Below, piece by piece: positions 25,505 through 34,089 of a stretch of DNA of 53,135 nt. The notes beneath the pieces were generated by a model. It did no database searches, was not told where the DNA came from, and saw only the letters and a program-made list of their open reading frames with translations. The DNA lies in NCBI GenBank assembly GCA_003577005.1, contig QEUW01000006.1, positions 1 through 53,135 on the forward strand, in the 5' to 3' direction. The stretch comes from Chloroflexota bacterium. GTDB taxonomy: Bacteria; Chloroflexota; Anaerolineae; Caldilineales; Caldilineaceae. Within the stretch, counting starts at the first letter, position 1, and each line of letters starts with the position of its first letter. The translations under genes were made by a program, and so were the position numbers.

Positions 25505-26584
25505 CTAGGGATTGTACCCGGTGGACAGGCTGCCGTCTTGGAGCGCGGCATCGATTTCGGCCAACGAATCCTTTACTTCTTGCGGAATCTGGTCTTCAAA
25601 ATCGTGGAAGGGAGCTAGACCGGCGCCACCAAAGTAGTTGCCGCCGGGGAACTCCCCATCGCGCGCCATCATGACCAATTCGACAACGCCCGGCGTGATC
25701 AGCTTCATGGCGCTTGAAACCAGACAAGGGTGCGCTGCCGGGAGCGTCTCCCATTGGTCGGTGTCTACACCAATGCAATAGACCTCTTCGCCCGCCAACG
25801 CCGCTGCGGCTACCTCTTGTAAGGCGCCGTTGCCGGTGCTGCCACCGGCGCCGAAGATCACATCCGCACCCTGATCCAGCGCTTGGCGGGCCGTGTTGGC
25901 GCCCCACTCAGGATCGGTAAAAGCACGGTCCAGCCCGCCTGGGTGGTACGTAGAGATGATCTCAATATCTGGGTTGATGTAACGAGCGCCTGCCTCGTAC
26001 CCTTCTTTGAAGGCCACGACCGGTGGCACCAGGTCTGTACCCAATACAGCGGCAATTCTACCCGTCTGGCTCAGATGAGCCGCCAATGCACCGGCCAGAA
26101 ATCCCGATTGGTCCTCGTGGAAGATTAGGCCGGTGAGATTGGGAAGCGTCTCGCTCTGGAACTGGTCTACGCCAATAAACATGACGTCTGGGTTTTCTTG
26201 TGCAGCGGCAATGGTCGCATCGCCCAGGGCAAAGCCGACACTGACGATCACATTGAAGCCCCCTTGAATAAACTGATCAATGTTGTCGGCATAATCGGAT
26301 GGGTCTTGCGTCTCGATATAGCGATAGTCTACCCCTTCCGTCAATCCCAACTGCTGGCCCGCCTGCACTACACCTTCCCAGGCGGATTGGTTGAAGCTGC
26401 GATCATTGACGCGGCCGACATCTGTTACCAGGCCGATCCGGATCGGCGCCTCTCCAGTGGCTGCATCTGCTGCGGTCGGTGCAGCGGCAGGGGCTCCATC
26501 TGTCGGCGCCACGGGCACAGTACAGCCCGCCAGTATGACGAGCACGAGCAATGCCGCAAATAGAGTGAGCGGTCGTTTCAACAT
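25505..26584 (-). CDS. BMP-family lipoprotein, substrate-binding protein of the ABC importer
   Basis: An extracellular binding protein of 359 residues, anchored by a lipid. The signal peptide ends in the lipobox LAGC (Cys21), then TVPVAPTDGAP. The BMP/PnrA family pattern is seen in IGLVTDVGRVNDRSFNQSAW, EGVVQAGQQLGL and FNVIVSVGFALGDATIAAA. DVMFIGVDQFQ, then GFLAGALAAHLSQTGRIAAV and VIFGAGGSTGNGALQEVA follow. Family members bind purine nucleosides or related small heterocycles. The neighbouring hyuA on the opposite strand would fit import of a cyclic amide or nucleobase, but this is inference. Promoter at 26741-26769; GGAG before the ATG. Confidence 0.92.
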   Translation of the reverse strand: MLKRPLTLFAALLVLVILAGCTVPVAPTDGAPAAAPTAADAATGEAPIRIGLVTDVGRVNDRSFNQSAWEGVVQAGQQLGLTEGVDYRYIETQDPSDYADNIDQFIQGGFNVIVSVGFALGDATIAAAQENPDVMFIGVDQFQSETLPNLTGLIFHEDQSGFLAGALAAHLSQTGRIAAVLGTDLVPPVVAFKEGYEAGARYINPDIEIISTYHPGGLDRAFTDPEWGANTARQALDQGADVIFGAGGSTGNGALQEVAAAALAGEEVYCIGVDTDQWETLPAAHPCLVSSAMKLITPGVVELVMMARDGEFPGGNYFGGAGLAPFHDFEDQIPQEVKDSLAEIDAALQDGSLSTGYNP

Positions 26585-26874
26585 AACGTGGATTCTCCTT
26601 GAGTCTTCTTTGAGATTCTCCTTGAAAGCCCGAATGTTGACGCAAGTGAAGAAACAGTGGTGTAATGGTGGTGTAGTCGCTCAGATGAGATCGAGCCGTT
26701 CAGAATAGCTACATCAAATCGGTGCAACCATCCGATTTTCATTATACTCGACCCAGAGTATACAAGCAAAGCCTCGTGGACATGGTGGGTCATTCGCTGC
26801 ACAGGACAGGCAAGTCGACGACCTGTGGTTCCACGGTTGCCAACGAGGATTTAGCAAAGGAATTCACGCGGCCA
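26585..26874. other. Divergent promoter region
   Basis: This is about 290 bases between the BMP lipoprotein gene (minus) and hyuA (plus). Besides the minus-strand promoter, TTGACG (26637-26642) with TGTAAT 18 bases later (26661-26666) may serve hyuA, though far from its start. No other structure is seen. Confidence 0.4.
26741..26769 (-). promoter_or_regulatory. Promoter of the BMP-ABC operon
   Basis: On the minus strand TATAAT (26741-26746, perfect -10) is preceded, after 17 bases, by TTGCTT (26764-26769). It is about 150 bases upstream of the lipoprotein start. Confidence 0.5.
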
Positions 26875-28995
26875 ATGGAGGGTATGCCACTTGTAGGTGT
26901 CGATGTAGGCGGCACCTTTACCGATTTTGTGGTGCTGGCCGATGGCCAGATCAAAGTACACAAGGTATCCACTACCCCTGCCGACCAGAGCCAGGCGATC
27001 CTGGAGGGGTTGCGGGTTCTAGGCGTCGAACAGGCCGAAATCGTCCACGGTATGACGGTCGCCACCAATGCGTTGCTCGAGCGCCGTGGCGCCAAGTGCG
27101 CGTTGGTGACTACCAAAGGTTTTGGCGATATTCTGTTGATTGGGCGCCAGAACCGTCCCCACCTCTACCGGCTGAGCCAGCAGCGCCCGCCGCCTCTCGT
27201 AGTGGACGAATTGCGGCTGGAGGTAGCTGAACGGCTCGACCACACCGGCGCTGTCTTACACCCATTGGACAAGGCAGCGCTCCTTCAGATGGCGGAACAG
27301 CTCCGACAAGCTGGGGTCGAAAGCGTTGCGATTGTCTTTCTCTACTCGTTTCGCAATCCGGCCCATGAACGGGACGCGGCAGCGCTGCTGCATAGCCGGC
27401 TCCCCGACCTGCCTATTTCGCTCAGCAGCGAGATCCTCCCCGAGTACCGTGAATATGAGCGCACCACCACCACGGTGATCAACGCCTACGTCCAACCACT
27501 GGTGGCCCGCTATCTGGAACGGCTGGAACGTTCGCTGGCGCCAAGAGACGATAATCCTCCCCTACCGTCCGCTGGCCAAAATTCATGGTCTAAGGTCCGC
27601 ATCATGCAATCCAACGGCGGTGCCATCGGTCTGCGCCAGGCGGCTGAACAGGCCGCGCGCCTGGTGTTGAGCGGCCCAGCCGGCGGGGTCGTCGGCGCAT
27701 TTGCCATTGCAGAACACGGGGCCCAGTTAACGCCAAGTACTCCGCACTCTGCACTCCGCACTCCGAATGTGATCACCTTGGATATGGGTGGCACAAGCAC
27801 CGATGTCGCCCTCTGTCCTGGCCAGATCCCCACTACAGCGGAGAGCATGGTGGACGGTCTGCCCCTGCGGTTGCCGATCATCGATATCCACACTGTGGGC
27901 GCCGGCGGCGGCAGCATCGCCTGTGTGGATGCAGGGGGTGGATTGCGCGTCGGCCCGCGCAGCGCCGGCGCCGCGCCAGGCCCCGTCTGCTATGGGCGCG
28001 GCGGTATAGAGCCAACCGTGACCGACGCCAATCTCGTCTTGGGGCGGCTCGACCCGGCAGGCTTTCTCGGTGGCCGCGGTGATGTGACGCTGGATGTTGC
28101 TGCGGCGTATCAGGCGCTGGAAGATCTGGGGCGCCGGCTTGATCTGGACGCGGAAGCGGCTGCTCTAGGGGTTGTGCGCGTCGTCAACGCCACCATGGAG
28201 CGGGCGTTGCGTCGCGTATCCGTGGAGCGAGGTCACGACCCGCGCTACTTTACGCTCCTGCCCTTTGGTGGCGCCGGCCCGCTCCACGCCTGTGACCTGG
28301 CCGTGGCGCTTGGCGTTCGCCGTATCCTCGTGCCGCCTTTTCCGGGTGTGCTCAGCGCGTATGGGATGCTCGTGGCCGATGTTGTCAGCGATGCTTCGCA
28401 ATCGGTGTTGCTGGATGCAGAGGCGTTGCTGGCCAACCTTGCGCCGCTCCACCAGGCGTTGGCGAGCCAGGCCGAGCGGGTACAAGCCATATTGGCGAAC
28501 GAGGGGATCGCCACACCAGCCATCACGGCCGCGCTGGATATGCGTTACCGGGGACAGAGCTACGAACTCACAGTACCGATCGACCTGTCCCTCGACCAGA
28601 CGGCGCTGCGCGGAGCCATCGCCGCCTTTCATCAGAGCCACGAGCAACGCTACGGCTATGCCATGCCCGAGGAGACCGTCCAGGTTGTCACCTGCCGTGT
28701 GCGGGGAAGTGGGCCAGGGGCTAATCCAACATTACCCAAACAGCCATTGGGGACGCCCGATGCCAGCGAAGCGCGTCTGCTCGACAAACCAGTTTGGTTT
28801 GATCACTCCGCCCCTACGCCGACGGCCTGTTACGAACGCGCACGCCTGCGCGCCGGCCACCGCTTCAACGGCCCTGCCATCGTCTTCCAGTTCGACGCCA
28901 CAACCGTGGTCCTACCAGGGTGGGAGGCCCAGGTGGATGAGTATGGGAATCTCTGGCTTCAACAAACCAGTACGGTGTTCAGTCCTCAGGGTTGA
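26875..28995 (+). CDS. hyuA: Hydantoinase A / 5-oxoprolinase alpha-type subunit with an in-frame repeat
   Basis: It has 706 residues from ATG 26875 (AAGGA about 12 bases upstream); a start three codons later is possible. An ATP-using subunit of N-methylhydantoinase/oxoprolinase type. PLVGVDVGGTFTDFVVLADG, GMTVATNALLERRGAKCALV, TLDMGGTSTDVALCPGQI, DIHTVGAGGGSIACVDAGG and GAAPGPVCYGRGG are all family motifs. A short segment near residue 286-300 (QLTPSTPHSALRTPN) is translated from a dispersed repeat word (27742-27756) and is not family sequence. A second possible insert is RDDNPPLPSAGQNSWSK near residue 220. The 3' end overlaps the opposing MFS gene by 17 bases. Partner hyuB lies 18 kb away. 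Confidence 0.87.
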   Translation: MEGMPLVGVDVGGTFTDFVVLADGQIKVHKVSTTPADQSQAILEGLRVLGVEQAEIVHGMTVATNALLERRGAKCALVTTKGFGDILLIGRQNRPHLYRLSQQRPPPLVVDELRLEVAERLDHTGAVLHPLDKAALLQMAEQLRQAGVESVAIVFLYSFRNPAHERDAAALLHSRLPDLPISLSSEILPEYREYERTTTTVINAYVQPLVARYLERLERSLAPRDDNPPLPSAGQNSWSKVRIMQSNGGAIGLRQAAEQAARLVLSGPAGGVVGAFAIAEHGAQLTPSTPHSALRTPNVITLDMGGTSTDVALCPGQIPTTAESMVDGLPLRLPIIDIHTVGAGGGSIACVDAGGGLRVGPRSAGAAPGPVCYGRGGIEPTVTDANLVLGRLDPAGFLGGRGDVTLDVAAAYQALEDLGRRLDLDAEAAALGVVRVVNATMERALRRVSVERGHDPRYFTLLPFGGAGPLHACDLAVALGVRRILVPPFPGVLSAYGMLVADVVSDASQSVLLDAEALLANLAPLHQALASQAERVQAILANEGIATPAITAALDMRYRGQSYELTVPIDLSLDQTALRGAIAAFHQSHEQRYGYAMPEETVQVVTCRVRGSGPGANPTLPKQPLGTPDASEARLLDKPVWFDHSAPTPTACYERARLRAGHRFNGPAIVFQFDATTVVLPGWEAQVDEYGNLWLQQTSTVFSPQG
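27742..27756. repeat. Dispersed repeat word inside hyuA, copy 2
   Basis: CCGCACTCTGCACTC is identical to 15238-15252 and continues as CGCACTCCGAAT, a tandem of CACTCYG words. In frame it encodes TPHSALRT, inserted before the conserved NVITLDMGGTSTD. Confidence 0.65.
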
Positions 28996-31213
28996 GCGCT
29001 TGTAGTGCAAGCAACATATATTCGATTCGTTCCACGCCAGACTCAGCGAGCCCGGCGGCACAGGCGCGCAGGATGATCGCGATGTGCTGTTTCATGCGCT
29101 CCAGCGGCAGCAGCGTGAGCAATTTTTGAAACTCGGCAGCGCCGCTTGCAACGTCTTCACGCGCCAGGGCGTCGATCGAAGCATCCAGCGCCAGCAAGAG
29201 TGCGGGGTTCTGGGGCGCACGTTTTGCCAGCGTGCGGCGGTGTGATGCCAGCGCCTGGGCGAGCGCTGTACCCGGCTGTTCCCGCACTGCACGCGTCAGG
29301 TAGATAAAGCCGTCTTCCTGGCCGGCCATGCGTGCGACAGCAAGGGCTAATTCCATACGTGTACTCTCATCATCAGCCGCTGCCAGCAGACGCAGCACCT
29401 GGTCAAGACCGCGCGTGGTCCCCAATTTGCCCAGCGCCGAAGCGTATGCGATTTGAAGGCCATAGTCCGGCTCGACCGGCAGCCGTTTGAGCAACAGGGG
29501 GATGATCCCCTGATCGCCCAAAGTCGCCAACGAACGTACGCAATGTGACTGGATCGAGCGGTAGGGGGAATTCAGGCCCGTGCGTAACGCCCCGATAGCA
29601 GCCGGGTCACCGATGCGCCCCAGCGCCCAGGCTGCGATCACGCTCAACGCTGGCGATTTGCCCTCAAGCACCCGGATCAATGCCGCCGTTAGCCGTGGGT
29701 CAGCGGGCATGCGCGAGGTGGCGATGATTGCCTCATAGCGAACGTTGAAGCGCGGGTCGCGCAAGGCATCGAGCAGCTCATCTACCGCGAGCAGGCTGTG
29801 CGCCTGGCCCAATCGTTCGGTTGTAAAGACAGCGTCGCGTTCACCGCGGGCGCGCTGATAGCGGACAATCGACTCGATGGCGCGCAGCGGGTTGCCATGA
29901 AAGAAGAGTCCGGCAAACTGGCCCACGCTGACCCGGTTGTCGGCGCGCACGTTGCGGAAGAGAAAAATTGCGATGCTCCCCAACAAAAAGGCCCCGGCCA
30001 TCAATACACTGTATGGATCAAGTGTAAAGGCGCCGACCGCTCCCCGCACCCCGGCAACCAGATCGAGCACTCTGCCGCCGAGCAGCTGGCTTGTTCCCGT
30101 AATCAGACCAGCCCAGGCGTAGTAGAGCGCCATATACTCCATACTCTGTACCGCCGGCACCACGCTGACAAAGAGCAGCCGCGCCGACCCAATGGCCCAA
30201 CCCATGTCGGCGAACCCATGCAATACCGCAATGCCCAGCGCGGCATAGAGGCTCCACTCGCTGTTGCGCGGCATGACAAACCAGAGCACGGGCAGCAGCA
30301 GGCGCAATACGAGCCCACTCATCATCACCGGCTTGCTGCCGTAGCGGTCCGCAGCCCAGCCCCATAGGTAGCCAGCTATCAACCCGCCCACCAGGTTGCC
30401 GTTGGTCAGCACCACCACCTGGCCCTCGCTCAGACCCACTTGTTCGCGCATGTAAAGGGGGAGAAACGAGAGCAGCGGCACAAAGCCGACGATGATCAGG
30501 CTGATCCCCGCCATATAGCGGACAAAATTCGTATCGCGTAGCGCCAGGAACATCTTGCTCAGGTCCGCACGGGTGGTCTGCCGCGGCGCCCCGCCCGGCA
30601 CCTGGGCATAGGAGAAGACGGAAACAAAGCCAAAGAGCACGCCCACGCCGATCAGCAACATAAACCCGGTCAAGCCAACGATGCGTTCGATGACAAAGCT
30701 GGCCGTCATCACCGTTAGAAAGGCTGCGATGGTGGTGAACAGATTGCTGGTCGCATAGTATTTGCCCCGCACACTGTCGGGAATGTACTCTTGTACCCAG
30801 GGGAAGGCAGCTGTGTCGGCCACGGCTTTTGTCAACGCAAACCCTGCGGTGATCGCCGCCACAAAGATCAAGGCCGCACCGGGGCCGAAAGTGGCGATCA
30901 CCCAGGGTGTGAGCAACAAACCGGCGCTAATAACTTTGCGAACGCCAAAATAGGTGACAAAGGTGCGTTTGAAGCCAAACCGGGCTGTCGCCGGTGCGAT
31001 AAAGAGTGCGATCAGCCCGCAGAAAGGAATCAACGACAAGAGCGACCCGATCTGCGTCTTGTTGAGACCTAGTTCATCCAAAAAAAGGACAAAGACCGAC
31101 CCAAAAAAGACGAGTTGGGCAAAGATCGTATTCCCGGTATCCCCGGCAATACTCCACGGCAGTCCACGTAGCTTTTCAACGGTAGTAGGTGCTTTGATTT
31201 CTGTTGCGGCCAC
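28979..31213 (-). CDS. MFS transporter fused to a C-terminal HEAT-repeat domain
   Basis: It has 744 residues. The first 430 form a 12-helix major-facilitator membrane domain: FAQLVFFGSVFVLFLDELGL, VRKVISAGLLLTPWVIATF, GLIAGYLWGWAADRYGSKP (the Gly-x-x-x-Asp-Arg loop motif) and LLGSIAIFLFR. Residues about 430-740 are soluble helical repeats: LLDALRDPRFNVRYEAIIA, LSVIAAWALGRIGDPAAIGA, RSIQSHCVRSLATLGDQGI and GLQIAYASALGKLGTTRGL, which fit PBS-lyase/HEAT repeats. Plain MFS proteins end at about 400-450 residues. The repeats should face the cytoplasm and may bind a partner or regulate transport. Substrate unknown. Confidence 0.85.
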   Translation of the reverse strand: MAATEIKAPTTVEKLRGLPWSIAGDTGNTIFAQLVFFGSVFVLFLDELGLNKTQIGSLLSLIPFCGLIALFIAPATARFGFKRTFVTYFGVRKVISAGLLLTPWVIATFGPGAALIFVAAITAGFALTKAVADTAAFPWVQEYIPDSVRGKYYATSNLFTTIAAFLTVMTASFVIERIVGLTGFMLLIGVGVLFGFVSVFSYAQVPGGAPRQTTRADLSKMFLALRDTNFVRYMAGISLIIVGFVPLLSFLPLYMREQVGLSEGQVVVLTNGNLVGGLIAGYLWGWAADRYGSKPVMMSGLVLRLLLPVLWFVMPRNSEWSLYAALGIAVLHGFADMGWAIGSARLLFVSVVPAVQSMEYMALYYAWAGLITGTSQLLGGRVLDLVAGVRGAVGAFTLDPYSVLMAGAFLLGSIAIFLFRNVRADNRVSVGQFAGLFFHGNPLRAIESIVRYQRARGERDAVFTTERLGQAHSLLAVDELLDALRDPRFNVRYEAIIATSRMPADPRLTAALIRVLEGKSPALSVIAAWALGRIGDPAAIGALRTGLNSPYRSIQSHCVRSLATLGDQGIIPLLLKRLPVEPDYGLQIAYASALGKLGTTRGLDQVLRLLAAADDESTRMELALAVARMAGQEDGFIYLTRAVREQPGTALAQALASHRRTLAKRAPQNPALLLALDASIDALAREDVASGAAEFQKLLTLLPLERMKQHIAIILRACAAGLAESGVERIEYMLLALQALNPED

Positions 31214-31270
31214 CGGAATGCTCCAAGCTCGTCAATCTCGATTGGTACCTATCTTAGCCTGGGGCTTATA

Positions 31271-31306
31271 GAGATTGAGAGACTGAACATTCAATCTCTC
31301 AATCTC
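31271..31306. repeat. Intergenic palindrome with GAGATTGAGAGA arms
   Basis: GAGATTGAGAGA (31271-31282) and TCTCTCAATCTC (31295-31306) are exact complements. The pairing continues inward with one mismatch to 17-base arms around CAT. Located between the MFS-HEAT gene (5' end) and the cytidylate-kinase-like gene (3' end). Confidence 0.8.
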
Positions 31307-31357
31307 CTCAAATCTCTTGTTGGTGTGTCACCACATGGACTTGAGCCGATTGAATTG

Positions 31358-31969
31358 CTATGTCGCCTGGGCCGCCTGTACGATCAACGAACTCGCCAAC
31401 TCAGGCGGGATGCGCCCGGTATCGATCAGTAGATGGTAATGCTTGGGGTTCTTCCAGTCGGCGTTATTGAAGAAGTGGCGAAACCAGTTGCGCCGCTGTT
31501 CATCAGCGGCCCGAACGATGCGCTGGGCGGCCTCGCTCGTGGGCAGATTGCGGCGCTGTTGGATGCGTACAGCGCGCACAGCCAGCGGCGCGTACAAGTG
31601 TATGTGCAATGCACCGGGGTGGTCCTTGAGGACGAGTTGCGCACCGTGCCCCACAAAGACGACATTACCCTCCGCCGCCAGCAACTTAAACGCTTCGGAC
31701 AGATGTTGGACAAAATACGCCTCGGTCAAAACACGGCCATCGCTCCGCCGGACGGACCAGAAAGCGCGCATCTCGTCGCTCACGCCCATGGGTCGGGCCA
31801 ACAGCTTTTCTTCCGCCTCGGCGATCACCTCCACCGGCACACCGGCCTGCCGCGCCATTTCGGCCAGCACCTCCTTGTCGACACAATGAGTGGCGAAGTG
31901 CTGCGCCACCATTTCGGCGACCCGCGTCCCCTCAGAACCTAACTCGCGCGAAATTGTGATCACGGACAT
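31358..31969 (-). CDS. Cytidylate-kinase-like family protein
   Basis: It has 203 residues from ATG 31969 (MSVITISRELGSEGTRVAEM); the longer frame start lacks support. The P-loop is the variant SRELGSEGTRVAE, as in the cytidylate kinase-like family (Cytidylate_kin2). CVDKEVLAEMARQAGV, GNVVFVGHGAQLVL, LHIHLYAPLAVRAVRIQQR and HYHLLIDTGRIPPE follow the family order. The true substrate of this family is not established, so it should not be taken as CMP kinase. It lies just after the oppC-like gene. Confidence 0.8.
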   Translation of the reverse strand: MSVITISRELGSEGTRVAEMVAQHFATHCVDKEVLAEMARQAGVPVEVIAEAEEKLLARPMGVSDEMRAFWSVRRSDGRVLTEAYFVQHLSEAFKLLAAEGNVVFVGHGAQLVLKDHPGALHIHLYAPLAVRAVRIQQRRNLPTSEAAQRIVRAADEQRRNWFRHFFNNADWKNPKHYHLLIDTGRIPPELASSLIVQAAQAT

Positions 31970-32078
31970 GGCTCCCTCCTTTTGGTTGCAGACAGAGACA
32001 TCCGGGCAGAGGCCACACTGCACCCGCCAGATTCATTATAACATAACTCGTAATGGGCAAGGAGAAAAAAGGGATAGG

Positions 32079-32972
32079 TCAGCCCTCGGCCCGCAACCGG
32101 GGGTTGCTCACTTCGTCAAACCCGAGGTGGATGAGATAGAGCGCCAGGAAGAGGAGCATGAGCGTCAACACCGGCGTCATCCACCACCACCAGAGATTCT
32201 GCAAGATAGCGCCGTAGGTCAACGCCCAGTAGATCATCATGCCCAGTGTCATCTCGCGCTGGGGCCCCAACCCCAGGATCGAGAGACCCGACTCAGCCAG
32301 AATAGCAGCGATAAAGGCATTGACAAAATTGGCGCCCAACCACTGGATCATGTGCGGCATGAGTTCGCGCCCGATGATCTCCAGGCCACCCATACCCGAC
32401 ATGCGCGCCACTTCGACAAAGCCGCGCTCTTTAAGGCTGAGCACCTGCGCCCGTACCTGGCGCGCCGGCCAAGCCCAGGCAAAGGCACCGATGATCAACG
32501 CCATAGTCTGCACACTGACACCGCGCACCAGTGCGGCAATGAGGATCAGAAAGAGCAAAGAAGGCACCGAAAGGAAGACATCGATCAAGATACGCAGAAG
32601 TGAATCCACAACTCCGCCAAAGTAACCGGCGGCAAAACCGATGAGCGCGCCCAACAACGTACCCAATGTCGCCGCAATTAGCCCCACCTGAATCGACTTG
32701 GGGATCGCCTCCAGCAATTGAACGGTGATGCTCCGTCCCAACGAGTCGCTGCCCAACCAGGCATCCGGCCCGGGCGGCTGGCGCGGCACAAAGCTGCCCG
32801 TGGCGCGTAAGGACGGGTCTACCAACAGCCCGCCGACAAGCGCCACTACCAGCAAGACCAAGAAGACGCCCATACCGAACGAAAATTTGCGATTGTGGAG
32901 CAACTGCGCCACAAAACCTTGTGGGGCCGCGACCGCCTGCGGCGCACTCTCCTGAATTGGCATTACCGCCAT
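32079..32972 (-). CDS. Peptide-type ABC transporter permease, DppC/OppC family
   Basis: It has 297 residues. A cytoplasmic N-terminal stretch and a first membrane helix (FSFGMGVFLVLLVVALVGGL) come first. Then an extracellular loop (PRQPPGPDAWLGSDSLGRSI, the family's 'GTD..GRD' motif in variant form) and five further helices. The inner-membrane coupling segment is RARQVRAQVLSLKERGFVEV-like: ARQVRAQVLSLKERGFVEVA. It pairs with the DppB-like permease 16 bases upstream. Confidence 0.92.
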   Translation of the reverse strand: MAVMPIQESAPQAVAAPQGFVAQLLHNRKFSFGMGVFLVLLVVALVGGLLVDPSLRATGSFVPRQPPGPDAWLGSDSLGRSITVQLLEAIPKSIQVGLIAATLGTLLGALIGFAAGYFGGVVDSLLRILIDVFLSVPSLLFLILIAALVRGVSVQTMALIIGAFAWAWPARQVRAQVLSLKERGFVEVARMSGMGGLEIIGRELMPHMIQWLGANFVNAFIAAILAESGLSILGLGPQREMTLGMMIYWALTYGAILQNLWWWWMTPVLTLMLLFLALYLIHLGFDEVSNPRLRAEG

Positions 32973-32988
32973 AAGTGGATTCCCAGTG

Positions 32989-34011
32989 TCAGCCCGCGCT
33001 CTGGTAGCGAATACGCGGGTCGATAAATGGATACGTCACGTCGATGATAAAGTTGGCGACCGCCACCGCTACGATAATCAGCAAGACGCCACCCTGGATC
33101 GTGGGAAAGTCCAGACTCTTGATCGCATTGAAGATCAGCCAGCCGATGCCAGGGTAGGCAAAGATGACCTCGGTGACCAGCGCGCCGCCCACAATGTGCC
33201 CAATGGAGATAGCCAGGCCCGTGAGTTGCGGCAATAGTGCATTGCGAAAGGCGTAGCCCCAGAGGATCCGCCGTTCCCTGAGCCCCATGGCCTCGGCATT
33301 GATGATGTAGTCTTCACCCTTGAGACCGGTGATCAGGCTGCGCATACTCAGGAACCACCACCCCAGTGAAACAAGGACGATGCTCAGCGCCGGCAGCATA
33401 GCGTGGCGGATGACATCCCCGATAAAGGTCAGATTCCAGCCGGGTATGGCGCCCAGCGAGTACGCCCCTGATAGGGGAAAAATGCGCCAATACGCAGCAA
33501 AGGCGAAGATCAGGAGGATCGCCAGAATGTAATAAGGCGTGGTATAAAAAACGAGCGCCACCGGCACCAACGCCCGCGACCACCATGATCTGTTCCCTTG
33601 CCACCCGGCCACTGCGCCAATGATCGAGCCGAGCACCCAACTGATCAGCGTGGTCACGGTCAGCAGCCCAATCGTCCAGGGCAGCGCCGCACGCAGCAGG
33701 TCGATCACCTCGGACGGAAAGGTGCTGATGGAATAGCCCAGGTTGCCGCGCATCAATTCACGCAGAAAGCTGAGATATTGCTCCCACAGCGGCAGGTCGA
33801 GGCCAAAGCGGCGCCGATAATCCTCGACCAGTTGCGGCGCCCCTGCTCGCCCGCCAACCGAAGCCAGGTTGAGGAAGATGGCCCCCAACGGGTCACCCGG
33901 CACCAACCGTGGCACAAAAAAGACGACGGTGATCGAAATATAGATCGTGACCAGCAACAGCAAAAAACGTGCACCAAGATAGCGAAGATAGGTGAGCATC
34001 GTGGTTATCAA
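32989..34011 (-). CDS. Peptide-type ABC transporter permease, DppB/OppB family
   Basis: It has 340 residues (a start 4 codons later, ATG 33999, is equally likely). A first membrane helix, then a periplasmic-side loop (VPGDPLGAIF), and six or so membrane helices in the DppB layout. The coupling motif DYIINAEAMGLRERRILWGY sits at about 230-250. The pair with DppC is complete. On the upstream side a palindromic repeat (34012-34081) separates it from the binding-protein gene. Confidence 0.92.
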   Translation of the reverse strand: MITTMLTYLRYLGARFLLLLVTIYISITVVFFVPRLVPGDPLGAIFLNLASVGGRAGAPQLVEDYRRRFGLDLPLWEQYLSFLRELMRGNLGYSISTFPSEVIDLLRAALPWTIGLLTVTTLISWVLGSIIGAVAGWQGNRSWWSRALVPVALVFYTTPYYILAILLIFAFAAYWRIFPLSGAYSLGAIPGWNLTFIGDVIRHAMLPALSIVLVSLGWWFLSMRSLITGLKGEDYIINAEAMGLRERRILWGYAFRNALLPQLTGLAISIGHIVGGALVTEVIFAYPGIGWLIFNAIKSLDFPTIQGGVLLIIVAVAVANFIIDVTYPFIDPRIRYQSAG

Positions 34012-34081
34012 CTTGGAATACGGAATACGGGATGCAGGATGCGGCGACTGCTATATCCCGCATCCCGTATCCTGTATCCCA
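34012..34081. repeat. Intergenic palindrome with GGATACGGGATGC words
   Basis: The left arm GGAATACGGAATACGGGATG continues CAGGATGCGG. The right arm is TCCCGCATCCCGTATCCTG then TATCCC. The arms are inverted copies with mismatches. The words reappear, in one orientation only (CTGTATCCCGTGTCCCGT), at about 41460-41478 between selA and the isopentenyl phosphate kinase gene. Confidence 0.75.
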
Positions 34082-34089
34082 CCTTTAGA

